Source: Lachnospiraceae bacterium
GTDB taxonomy: Bacteria > Bacillota > Clostridia > Lachnospirales > Lachnospiraceae
Reading direction: 5' to 3'
NCBI GenBank assembly: GCA_011958945.1
Contig: BLLT01000004.1
Span: forward strand, 1-47,415
Length of the DNA: 47,415 bases
Part shown: positions 35,740-44,549 of the stretch, one piece after another
Numbering within the stretch: position 1 is the first letter of the stretch
Layout of the letters: each line of letters starts with the position of its first letter
Notes under the pieces: model-generated
The model's database searches: none
Seen by the model: the letters and a program-made list of their open reading frames with translations, nothing else
Told to the model about the DNA's origin: nothing
Position numbers and translations under genes: made by a program

Positions 35740-36566
35740 TAAAGGATGAAGATTTGAAGAGCAGCATTGATTATTCCGAGGGACAGAAAGAAGCGGCCCA
35801 CAGGATACTGGTGGAGCTGGTCAATATTTTTAAGGAATACGAGGATGACATCCGTATTGTGGGCGGCTGGGTCCCTGACCTGATGTTTCCGGGAGAAGGG
35901 CATATTGGCAGCGTGGATGTCGATGTCCTGATCAACCATCTGACACTGCATGACGAAGGGTATCAGAATATGGCAAGGATTCTACAGGGCAGCGGATACA
36001 GGGAGCATCCGGATAAATATTTCTCATTTGTGAAAACAGTAGAGATAGAGGGGGTTCCATATGATGTGGATGTTGACATCCTTGCAGGAATGTACGGCGG
36101 GACCCAGCCAAAGAAAAGAAGCCAGCATGTGCAGGGCATCAGGGCATTGAAAGCTACAGGAGGGAACTTTGCATTTGACTTTCCGCCGCAGAAGATCCAT
36201 CTGGAGGCGAAACGCCCGGATGGAGCATGTGATGTGGCAAACGTCAGCGTGGTTGCGGTGGTTCCCTATCTGATCATGAAAGCGGCGGCAATGGGGAGGG
36301 GAAAAGCCAAAGATGCCTATGATATCTATTTCCTGTTAAAGCATTACAGAGGCGGCGTAAAGGAACTGGCAAAGGAGTTCCAGCCAGCTGGAAACAGAAG
36401 GCTGGTACAGGAGATGAAGGAAAAACTGTCAGGGAAATTCGCGTCTGCAGACCATGCAGGTCCGAAAGACGTAGCTGATTTCCTTGGACTGGATGATGAC
36501 GAGGATGTTGAGCTGATAAAAAGAGATGCGTATGAGCAGGTTCAGGCATTGCTGAATCTGGTTTAG
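35736..36566 (+). CDS. AbiEii-like nucleotidyltransferase (type IV toxin)
   Basis: IRIVGGWVPDLMFPGEGHIGSVDVDVLI nucleotidyltransferase motif; VDVDILAGMYGG; AKDAYDIYFLLKHYRGG. Confidence 0.78.
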   Translation: MIKDEDLKSSIDYSEGQKEAAHRILVELVNIFKEYEDDIRIVGGWVPDLMFPGEGHIGSVDVDVLINHLTLHDEGYQNMARILQGSGYREHPDKYFSFVKTVEIEGVPYDVDVDILAGMYGGTQPKKRSQHVQGIRALKATGGNFAFDFPPQKIHLEAKRPDGACDVANVSVVAVVPYLIMKAAAMGRGKAKDAYDIYFLLKHYRGGVKELAKEFQPAGNRRLVQEMKEKLSGKFASADHAGPKDVADFLGLDDDEDVELIKRDAYEQVQALLNLV

Positions 36567-36925
36567 GAGCAGGACGATTATATTACCAGTATAATGACAA
36601 AACGGAAAATTGGTGTTATAGTGGTTACAGTTAGAAAACGAAGCGGACCGGATGAGTCCAGAAAGGAAAAGATCATGGCAACAGTTAATTTCGCCGCGAA
36701 TGGCTTCGCAACAACTCCAGTTGTTTATTATCTGCATAGCGAACATTATGAGGCACTGTTCAGTAAAGAAAAAGAACAGAGTCTGGTTAAGATGCGCTCA
36801 TGCAAGATAAGGAAAAGGCGAAAAACTGTGTGATGTCCGAAGGCAGGTCTTCTGGAAGGCTGCCGGGAATAGAACATAGATTTCAAGTACCGCTTATCTT
36901 AAATGAGGTAGGCGGTATTTTTTAT

Positions 36926-37017
36926 GTTCCATTAGCTCAGATGGGAGGAGCACAAGGGATAAAGGACATCCCTGACTTTTAATCGAGGAGTCATGGGTTC
37001 AAGTCCCATATGGAGCA
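36926..37017 (+). tRNA. tRNA-Lys(TTT)-like gene with an extra hairpin
   Basis: Acceptor GTTCCAT/ATGGAGC, D arm GCTC/GAGC, loop CTTTTAA, T arm ATGGG-TTCAAGT-CCCAT; 92 nt, with AGGGAT-AAAGGAC-ATCCCT between D and anticodon arms. Confidence 0.6.
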
Positions 37018-37060
37018 TTGCCGCCTGGATATTGATTTCAAATAGCAGGAGGTGAGGATC

Positions 37061-37315
37061 ATGGTGAATCTGCCGGTTATAGATATGGTAAGGACAGGGC
37101 AGAACATAGCAAGGCTGCGGAAGCAGGCAGGGCTATCGGTAAGGGATCTGCAGGATGTTTTCGGCTTTGCCACGCCGCAGGCCATATACAAGTGGCAGCA
37201 GGGTGTTGCCCTGCCGACCATAGACAATTTGGTGGTGCTTGCAGCGGTTCTGCAGGTACGCCTGGATGATATTCTGGTTACGGATACAGCGGCGCAGGTG
37301 CAGATAAGCGCATGA
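37061..37315 (+). CDS. XRE-family helix-turn-helix regulator
   Basis: TGQNIARLRKQAGLSVRDLQDVFGFATPQAIYKWQQGVALPTIDNLVVLAAVLQVRLDDILV; RBS AGGAGG. Confidence 0.88.
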   Translation: MVNLPVIDMVRTGQNIARLRKQAGLSVRDLQDVFGFATPQAIYKWQQGVALPTIDNLVVLAAVLQVRLDDILVTDTAAQVQISA

Positions 37316-37374
37316 ATGGAAGATAAGAAAGAGAAACAATAAGATAACAGCAGGCTGGAAAATGCCTGCAGCAA

Positions 37375-37447
37375 GGTCCCCTGGTCTAAAGGTCAGGACA
37401 CCGGCCTTTCAAGCCGGAGGTATTGGGTTCAAGTCCCATGGGGATCA
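37375..37447 (+). tRNA. tRNA-Glu(TTC)
   Basis: Acceptor GGTCCCC/GGGGATC; anticodon arm CCGGC-CTTTCAA-GCCGG; T arm TGGG-TTCAAGT-CCCA; 73 nt. Confidence 0.9.
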
Positions 37448-37453
37448 TTATAT

Positions 37454-37526
37454 GGCTCCTTGGTCTAAAGGTTACGACGCCGGCCTCTCAAGCCGGAAAT
37501 GTCGGGTTCGAGTCCCGCAGGAGCTA
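37454..37526 (+). tRNA. tRNA-Glu(CTC)
   Basis: Acceptor GGCTCCT/AGGAGCT; anticodon arm CCGGC-CTCTCAA-GCCGG; T arm CGGG-TTCGAGT-CCCG; 73 nt. Confidence 0.88.
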
Positions 37527-37528
37527 CT

Positions 37529-37618
37529 GTGGCCATAGGACAGTGGCAGTAAAGCGAACGCAGTTCGCTTTGCAGATATGTGGCTCTGCTCACGGGGGTT
37601 CGATTCCCCCTGGTCACA
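37529..37618 (+). tRNA. tRNA-like gene, isotype uncertain (possibly His GTG), with an extra hairpin
   Basis: Acceptor GTGGCCA/TGGTCAC, T arm GGGGG-TTCGATT-CCCCC; AAAGCGAAC-GCA-GTTCGCTTT then GCAGA-TATGTGGC-TCTGC; 90 nt. Confidence 0.55.
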
Positions 37619-37622
37619 TTAT

Positions 37623-37705
37623 GGATGGGTATGCCTAGCGGCGAGGGCAGCGGACTGTAAATCCGTCACACAGAAACACCGCAGGTTCGAGTCCTGCCCT
37701 ATCCA
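37623..37705 (+). tRNA. tRNA-Tyr(GTA)
   Basis: Acceptor GGATGGG/CCTATCC; anticodon arm GCGGA-CTGTAAA-TCCGT; long variable region; T arm GCAGG-TTCGAGT-CCTGC. Confidence 0.85.
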
Positions 37706-37711
37706 CTTTCC

Positions 37712-37796
37712 GTTTGCGTGTCCGAGTGGTTTATGGTGCCACCCTGCTAAGGTGGTGTGCGGCAACGCACCGAAGGTTCAAATCCTTCCGCAAACG
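37712..37796 (+). tRNA. tRNA-Ser(GCT)
   Basis: Acceptor GTTTGCG/CGCAAAC; anticodon arm CCACC-CTGCTAA-GGTGG; variable arm GTGCGGCAACGCAC; T arm GAAGG/CCTTC. Confidence 0.92.
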
Positions 37797-37827
37797 CTTC
37801 AGAGCCGGGATGAAACGCCCGGCTTTG

Positions 37828-38750
37828 TCAGTCTATATCCTCCGGCACCATGTCTGTGCGGAATCCTTTGAAGACAGCCTGACGCAGAGAGTTTTTTGTG
37901 TTTGGCATGTATTCCACAGTGCATACTCTGTCCGGATAAACCCAAATGGCAGATTCATTGCCTGCACCTACAGGAATGGCTGTGAACGGCGTGATGCCAC
38001 TTTCCCTTAGCTGGCTGACGGTTTCTTTAGTGACGCCCAGTGTTACATGACCTTTATAAAGATAGGTGCCGTCATGGTATTTTCCAAGGATGATGCTGAA
38101 GGTTCTGCTGTTTTTCCGGATATAGCCGCATACAACAAATTCCTCATCTGCCATCCGTTTGAATTTGATCCAGTCTTTTGTGCGCCTGCCGGGATAATAC
38201 AGGCTGGCGGCTCTTTTGGCAACTACACCTTCCAGTTCCTTCTCATCGGCGGCGCGGAACAATCCGATGCCATCCGTGGGGATATAGCGTGAGATGGCGA
38301 TAAGGCGGTTCTCGCGGACGGATGACTGCAGGACTTCCTTTCGCTCAAGGAGTGGATGGTCCATGATGCTGCGGCTGCCTTCATAAAGGCAGTCATAAGC
38401 AACAAAGGAGGCAGGATGCCTTGCGGCTGCCAGTTCAATCTTGAAGCGGTCTGTCAGCAGGGTGCGCCGCTGAAGTTCAAAAAAGTCAGGGACGCCATCC
38501 CGAAGCACCACCAGTTCACCTCAAGCACTGTCCGCTCCGACACGTTACGGTGGAGTTCCTTCAGTTCAGGGAATTTGGGGAGAAGTTCCATGTTCCTCTT
38601 ATTCCGCAGGCAGGTGCCGTTTTGGTCAAAATAGCCGATGCAGCGGCAGCCGTCCAGCTTCAGTTCATAGATCCATTTATCGTCCTTGAATGGTTCCTGC
38701 ATCTGAGAGATCAGCATAGGGCTTACTCTCTTTTCCTCGAACAGATCCAT
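37828..38750 (-). pseudogene. ligD: ATP-dependent DNA ligase (LigD-type NHEJ ligase) with a frameshift
   Basis: Adenylation motif IYELKLDGCRCIGY in one frame, then VVLRDGVPDFFELQRR...ELEGVVAKRAASLYYPGRRTKDWIKFK in another; a G appears missing near 38518-38522. Confidence 0.8.
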
Positions 38751-39203
38751 TATGCGGTTCCCATCTTTTTCCGCCCGTTCCCTTTGGACATCTCCAGGCT
38801 TTTCTGCAGGGCTTCCATCAGGTCGATCACATTGCCCGGTTCACTGGTATCGGCGGTGACAATTTCTTTCCCCTGGATCTTTTTCATAATAAATGGAATT
38901 GATCTCTGCTATTTTGGCGAACTGCAGGATGTGGATGGTCTTATCCTTCTTTGTCTTGATCTTCTCCAGGTCATCATCCGTCATCACCACATATTTATCT
39001 TTCTCATATTCGTACCCCTTGATGATGTCATCCGGGCCGACTTCCTTGTTGCAGTGGCTGCAGTATTTCTTATATTTAATGCGTGCCTTGCTCTCCTTAT
39101 CAAGCTGGTTAAAGTGGATGTCATTGTCTACGGTGGTCTTATACAGGCCCACGGGGATCAAGACAAGCCCCATGGAGATGGAGCCTTTGTGCGCAACAGC
39201 CAT
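38750..39203 (-). pseudogene. ku: Ku protein with internal deletion and frameshift
   Basis: N-terminus MAVAHKGSISMGLVLIPVGLYKTTVDNDIHFNQL...KIAEINSIYYEK, then, in another frame, Ku C-terminus KIQGKEIVTADTSEPGNVIDLMEALQKSLEM; middle missing. Confidence 0.78.
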
Positions 39204-39409
39204 AGTAATCCCTTCTTTCTTTTTAGGATTAGTGTCTGTAATTTGGGAATTATCATACAGGAGCTGTTAAAAAAAGACCGGCTGCTGCCGGTCCAATCTC
39301 TTTTATTCTCTGTCTATAAACTTTTCAGTGGCAACAGTCCATTTAATATATTCACTTTCTAAGGTGTGTTAGGTGTGAGAGTTTAATCTTGACTTTTGAG
39401 ACCATTTAG

Positions 39410-39442
39410 TGTAGTCTGCGATAGAGACTACTGCGAGTAGTC
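39410..39442. promoter_or_regulatory. BlaI/MecI/CopY-type operator
   Basis: Half-sites GTAGTCT (39410-39416), AGACTACT (39424-39431), AGTAGTCT (39435-39442). Confidence 0.7.
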
Positions 39443-39463
39443 TGTGAAAGGAGAACGAAACAC

Positions 39464-39823
39464 ATGGCAGAAATACAATTGGGTGTTATTGAGGCACGAT
39501 ATGCAGATATGATTTGGGCGCATGAGCCGGTTACTTCGTCTGAATTGGTAAAGATGACAGCGGTAGAATTTAACTGGAAAAGAACTACGGCACATAATGT
39601 ATTGCGGAGACTAATAGACAAAGGATTGTTCCGTAATGAAAATGGAGTGGTAACGGCTGTGATTTCCAGGGATGAATTTTATTCCATGCAGAGCAGACGA
39701 TATGTGGAAGATACTTTTACGGGCTCGCTTCCAGCATTTATTGCGGCATTTATGCAGGGTTCCAAGATTACAGCGGATGAAGCGGAAGAAATCCGCAGGA
39801 TAATTGACAGGACGGAGGAATAA
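39464..39823 (+). CDS. BlaI/MecI/CopY-family regulator
   Basis: RYADMIWAHEPVTSSELVKMTAVEFNWKRTTAHNVLRRLIDKGLFRNENG. Confidence 0.9.
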   Translation: MAEIQLGVIEARYADMIWAHEPVTSSELVKMTAVEFNWKRTTAHNVLRRLIDKGLFRNENGVVTAVISRDEFYSMQSRRYVEDTFTGSLPAFIAAFMQGSKITADEAEEIRRIIDRTEE

Positions 39824-39828
39824 AGGGT

Positions 39829-42213
39829 ATGGGCGATATTTTCTTGAAGTTATTAAATATGAGCATTACTGCCGGATGGTTAATATTGGCTGTTTTATGT
39901 ATCAGGCTGTTATTTAGAAAAATTCCCAAATGGGTGAATTGTCTGTTGTGGGGAGTAGTAGCAATTCGGCTGATTTGTCCGTTTTCCATTGAAAGCCAGT
40001 TCAGTATATTGCCAAGTACAGAACCTATAAAATCCAGCACAGTTGTGGAAGGGGAAGTGCAAAATTATATACCGTCCATAGACAGCCGGCTGACGATTGT
40101 GGAAAATACGATAAACCCAATGCTGACAGAAACCTTTGCGTATAATGAATCAGATAGTGCGGCTCCCTTGCAGATAGTTACATATGCTGCCGGTCTTGTT
40201 TGGTGCTGCGGCATGGTTCTGTTAATAATTTGTGCAATGGGTAGTGCTGTAAAGCTGCATAAACTTGTAAAAGAAGCGGTATGCGTCAGGGATAATATTT
40301 ACATTTGTGATGTCGTAAAATCCCCCTTTATTTTGGGGATTTTCAGACCAAGGGTTTATCTTTCTTCTGCACTGCGCGAGAGAGAGATGGACTATATCCT
40401 TGCACATGAATCTGCACATCTTAAAAGGAAAGACCACTGGTGGAAAGCGTTGGGGTATTTATTGTTATGTATCCATTGGTTTAATCCTCTTTGCTGGATG
40501 GCATATTCCCTGCTCTGCAAGGACATTGAACTGGCATGTGATGAAAAAGCGGCCAAAGATATGACATTCCATGAGAAAAAAGAGTATTCTAAAGTGTTGT
40601 TATCCTGTGCAAGACAGAGGAGCCTGATCATGGTGTGTCCGCTGGCTTTTGGGGAAGTGGGAGTAAAGGAAAGAGTGAAATCCGTATTGAATTACAAAAA
40701 ACCGACATTATGGATCATGATAGCAACGGTAGCAGTATTAGTAATATTGGCGGTATGCTTTTTGACGAATCCCACAAGAGAGTATCAGATCAGAATTACA
40801 ATACCTGCAGGAAGTACAGAAGCTTTTTGTTATTCAGATGAAGAAATCAGCCCTAAAGGTAATACGCTTACATTTTATGCCGGCGAAGGACTTGGGGATA
40901 CGGAAATTGCATTGCTGCCTGTAGAGGTCAGGGAAGAAAACGCTTATGACGAACCCGCCTATATTACACCGGGAATGCCTGTGAAAATGGATGTAGAAAA
41001 AGGCGCATGGTTTAAAATAGGCGTAAATGTGCAGAATACGACAGATGAAAGTATGGACGTGTATGTATCTGTAAAAAATGTGGAAGTAAGGATTGCTTCT
41101 GTAAAGGAAGCTGGAGATAGCAGCCTATCCACAGAACAGACGCCAGGTGAGGAAAATGCTGCACAGCAGGAAACTGATGCTGATATGCAGGTATCTGATA
41201 TTTTAAACGGAAGCAGTCCCGTTACTATATCAAGGGAAGATGCGCTAATCTTTCGTGCCTTTCTTGAATCCGGAGAATGGGATGATGGTATTTCGCGCTG
41301 TGCCAATAATTATGAACTTATATTTGATGGAAATACGGTAAGATACCATTCCGATTGTGGAACCTTTAATGATTCTGCTTACAACAGACATATCACGCTT
41401 AGTGAAGAAGATAAAGTGGAAGTGAATACTATTCTTGAGAAATATATTTCTTTACAGGCAGGGGAAATGCCAGTAAAAAATGATACTATACAGAATATCA
41501 TGCTTTATGAACAGCCGGAAGCTGACAAGGTTTGCATAAAAGTACAGCCTTCCATGATAAGAGAGAATGCTTATTATTATATTCCTACAGATAAAGACCA
41601 GGAATGGCTGTCAGCACAAGTAGAGGCGCTGGATTTGGAAGGACAGCCGTTTGACAGACGTTGGGAAGGCCATAAAGAAAGGGGCTGGCAGATAATCTAT
41701 AATGATATGGAAATCCGAGTGTTTGAAGGAGGGTATTTATACTATACTTATGATGACGAAAAGGGAATGATGGAGTGCTTCATAGAAGCGCCTAAGTTAT
41801 GTGATTATATACAGATTATGTTGACAGAAAAAATAGGTTATCAAAATTATGATGTTTCTGACATAAAAGATATTGTATCCGCTAAGTTAGATGTTAAGTC
41901 TGCTTTTACTAGCGGGCAATTTTATAGTCAGACCATAACAGACGCAGAGACACTGCAAAAGTTTGAAGAGTGGTTCAGTAATGCAGAATATATGTATGGC
42001 GGAACAGAGTGCGGAACACAATATGCCTGTTTGGAATTGACGTTGGCAAATGGGGATGTAATGAAACTGTCGATGGCTACAGACAGTTGCCCGAATTTCC
42101 ATATAGATGGAGTTGCTTATGATTATCGTCCGGTGTCAGATTGGAATAATAGTGAGTTTTACGTTACTGTTCAGAGGTCAGCTTGTGATAAACAAACCGA
42201 TGGTGTAGACTAA
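39829..42213 (+). CDS. BlaR1/M56-family metallopeptidase sensor with large extracellular region
   Basis: M56 motif YILAHESAHLKRKDHWWKALGYLLLCIHWFNPLCWMAYSLLCKDIELACDEKA; multi-TM N-terminus. Confidence 0.9.
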   Translation: MGDIFLKLLNMSITAGWLILAVLCIRLLFRKIPKWVNCLLWGVVAIRLICPFSIESQFSILPSTEPIKSSTVVEGEVQNYIPSIDSRLTIVENTINPMLTETFAYNESDSAAPLQIVTYAAGLVWCCGMVLLIICAMGSAVKLHKLVKEAVCVRDNIYICDVVKSPFILGIFRPRVYLSSALREREMDYILAHESAHLKRKDHWWKALGYLLLCIHWFNPLCWMAYSLLCKDIELACDEKAAKDMTFHEKKEYSKVLLSCARQRSLIMVCPLAFGEVGVKERVKSVLNYKKPTLWIMIATVAVLVILAVCFLTNPTREYQIRITIPAGSTEAFCYSDEEISPKGNTLTFYAGEGLGDTEIALLPVEVREENAYDEPAYITPGMPVKMDVEKGAWFKIGVNVQNTTDESMDVYVSVKNVEVRIASVKEAGDSSLSTEQTPGEENAAQQETDADMQVSDILNGSSPVTISREDALIFRAFLESGEWDDGISRCANNYELIFDGNTVRYHSDCGTFNDSAYNRHITLSEEDKVEVNTILEKYISLQAGEMPVKNDTIQNIMLYEQPEADKVCIKVQPSMIRENAYYYIPTDKDQEWLSAQVEALDLEGQPFDRRWEGHKERGWQIIYNDMEIRVFEGGYLYYTYDDEKGMMECFIEAPKLCDYIQIMLTEKIGYQNYDVSDIKDIVSAKLDVKSAFTSGQFYSQTITDAETLQKFEEWFSNAEYMYGGTECGTQYACLELTLANGDVMKLSMATDSCPNFHIDGVAYDYRPVSDWNNSEFYVTVQRSACDKQTDGVD

Positions 42214-42238
42214 TCTTAGTCGAAACCATCGGTTTTCT
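42194..42238 (+). terminator. Terminator hairpin overlapping the M56 gene stop
   Basis: AAACCGATGG (42194-42203) / CCATCGGTTT (42226-42235) then TCTTT. Confidence 0.6.
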
Positions 42239-43915
42239 TTATCCAAATATCTCGGATACTCTGTTATATAAATTTGATTCTTCGTTTTGGCGTATCTGAA
42301 TAAGCATGCTCATGCATTCACAGAGATACTCGATGGACTCGAATCCCCTGAATGACACAGCCTGCTGCTGCTTGCGCTTATATCCTCTAAGCAGACGCTC
42401 CGCTTCATTGTTTGTAGCCGGAACTCTGTGATCATGCAGGAACAGAAGATGGTTGGACATGTATTCTTCCATCCGCAGATACAGGTTGTATCCGTCCTTA
42501 TAATACTCACTTGCCGGAATGTATTCGTATTCCTCTTTCGCTTTTTGCAGTATTGCCCGGTAGCGTTCTTCATACCCCCTGACCTTTTCGGTGTCAGGGG
42601 GCGCCTCTTCCGGCAGGCCGTTCCGGTAGTGGATCATTTCCTGTACCAGGGCACGCATTTCCTTGTTCCAGGCCCGGTCAGCTTCATTATCTATGCTGTC
42701 CTTCAGATAGCGGAGGACATGCGCAAGACACTCCTGGTGTTGTGCACCATAGTTATAAAAGGTTTTCTCATGATCGTGAACCAGGGTTCCCTGGTAATCT
42801 TCGACCGGGGTGCCTTTTACTCCTTCGTGCCCTTTTTTCCTGCGTGCAAAATACATCGCTTTTCCATCCGGGGCAGCGCACACAAATACATAAGCATTTT
42901 TTCCGTTTTCCTTTGCGTTGGTACAATCCGTATGAAGGACGGGGCTAAGCAGCAGATCGGCAAACGTCGCTTTTCGTTCCTGTTCCGTTTTTTTGGCAAA
43001 TTCCCTGCCAAGCTTATTAACCATGCCCTTGGATATGCTGAGCCTGCCATCAGTCAAATCGGAAAGGAATTTCCTGCTTTTGTCGATGGAAGTGCAGCAG
43101 TCGTTATTCAACAGAAACAGGAAGGCCTTGACGCTTCCACCATAATTCACCTCGTCCACAACGCCGGGAGGAAACTCCGCATGGATCCGCTCGCCGGTTT
43201 TGGAATTATAATACACATCTGCGTGGTATTCCGTGACCTCCAGTATCGTACGTATGTTGACCAGCTGTTTCACGATCGTTTTTGAAGTCTTTTTGAAATC
43301 CGGATCTTCCAGCACTTCCCGGGGCGGCGGCAGCAGAACCGGATCCGTGGCAGGGATCTGCTTTTTCCTGCCGTGTCCCGGATGTCCCGGCTGGGCGCCC
43401 GGCTTACGGCCGCTTTTTTCCCGGCCGTTGGAGACCTTCTTGCGGCGGAGCGTTTTGGAAGAAGGGATGGAGGAATTTTCATAATCCCGGTTGATTTGCG
43501 CCCTCAGCTTCAAGTTCCTGCCCTTTTCCTCTTCCAGCGCCATTTCCAGCCCATAGATCTTATGGCGCTGCCGGGTTACCTTGTCCAGTGCGGCGTCTCT
43601 CTGTCTTTCTGCCTTTATGGAACGCCTTTCCATTCGTTCCAATTCTTTTCGCAAGGCCGACAGCTTTCGCTCGCATTCCTTTTGAAGTTCTTCAAATATC
43701 TCAAACCATTGATTGCGGACGGAAACGGTTTCACTGCGGGCACGTGAAAGCTCGTCCTTCAATTCCCGGATTTCCCGTTCCAAAGAACGTAATTCTTTCA
43801 GGTATTCCTCCTGCATGCGGACATATATTTCACCGGATTTGAAAGCGCATATCTGTGCGTTGGCCGCTTTCAGCCTGTATTCAAGAGTGGTGGTGTATTC
43901 AAAGGAAGCGTTCAT
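42239..43915 (-). mobile_element. IS66-family transposase
   Basis: GRKPGAQPGHPGHGRKK, VLHTDCTNAKENGKNAYVFVCA, HDHEKTFYNYGAQHQECLAHVLRYLKD, VPATNNEAERLLRGYKRKQQQAVSFRG. Confidence 0.9.
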
Positions 43916-43919
43916 GTGG

Positions 43920-44102
43920 TCAGCCCTTCTTTAAGGAGTCAAGAATTCTGTTCATCAGCGCCGATAATTCACCGTTGTGTTCCTGTTGGGCCTTAATGAT
44001 GCGTTCCTGCTGCCTGATGATTTCATTTTTTGCCTGGACTTCCTCTTCGAGACAGGCAACAGCCTTGTTAAGCAGGACGATTTCATCTTCCATATTTTTC
44101 AT
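43920..44102 (-). CDS. Small coiled-coil ORF upstream of the IS66 transposase
   Basis: MKNMEDEIVLLNKAVACLEEEVQAKNEIIRQQERIIKAQQEHN; directly precedes the transposase gene. Confidence 0.6.
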   Translation of the reverse strand: MKNMEDEIVLLNKAVACLEEEVQAKNEIIRQQERIIKAQQEHNGELSALMNRILDSLKKG

Positions 44103-44142
44103 TCTCTCAACCCTCCGTTTTCATAAGGTAATTATACTATAG

Positions 44143-44179
44143 ATGCCCTCAAAATGCGAATTTCCGTATTTGAGGGCAT
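44143..44179. repeat. Hairpin upstream of the IS66-type genes
   Basis: ATGCCCTCAAA ... TTTGAGGGCAT, perfect 11-bp arms. Confidence 0.75.
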
Positions 44180-44290
44180 GGTCAATTTGACGGTGGATAA
44201 TTTAAAAAAAACGAGTAAATATCAGGTGAAAAAGAGGGCAAGGAAGCATGCCTGGGACGAAACGGAAGACAGAAATGTGGATAACTTTCT

Positions 44291-44348
44291 GATAAATAAA
44301 GCGGACAGAAAAACTATAAACATCATTTTTCTGTCCGCTTTATTTATC
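44291..44348. repeat. Long perfect inverted repeat
   Basis: GATAAATAAAGCGGACAGAAAAA (44291-44313) / TTTTTCTGTCCGCTTTATTTATC (44326-44348), 23-bp arms, 12-nt loop. Confidence 0.85.
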
Positions 44349-44549
44349 CACATATAAAAAATTTAAATTTCGTCACTTTTCACAATCGTCAAATGTAGGG
44401 AGTGAACAGTAACACTACTCGGCCTTTGACGGTCTGGATAGTCGGAACGGGGATTGTTTTCAGCGGGGAGATGTGCTATACTTATAGCCGACAAAAGTAC
44501 GAACAGTGAAATAATTTTCGTAGTTTCCGGTTTTATAGGAGGTATAAAC

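Noticed and set aside
37423-38010. Plus-strand ORFs across the tRNA cluster
   Set aside because: They overlap clear tRNA genes and have low-quality composition.
38550-39362. 270-aa plus-strand ORF
   Set aside because: Antisense to the ku/ligD remnants; no recognisable motif.
42428-43285. 285-aa plus-strand ORF
   Set aside because: Antisense to the well-supported IS66-type transposase; hydrophobic shadow reading.
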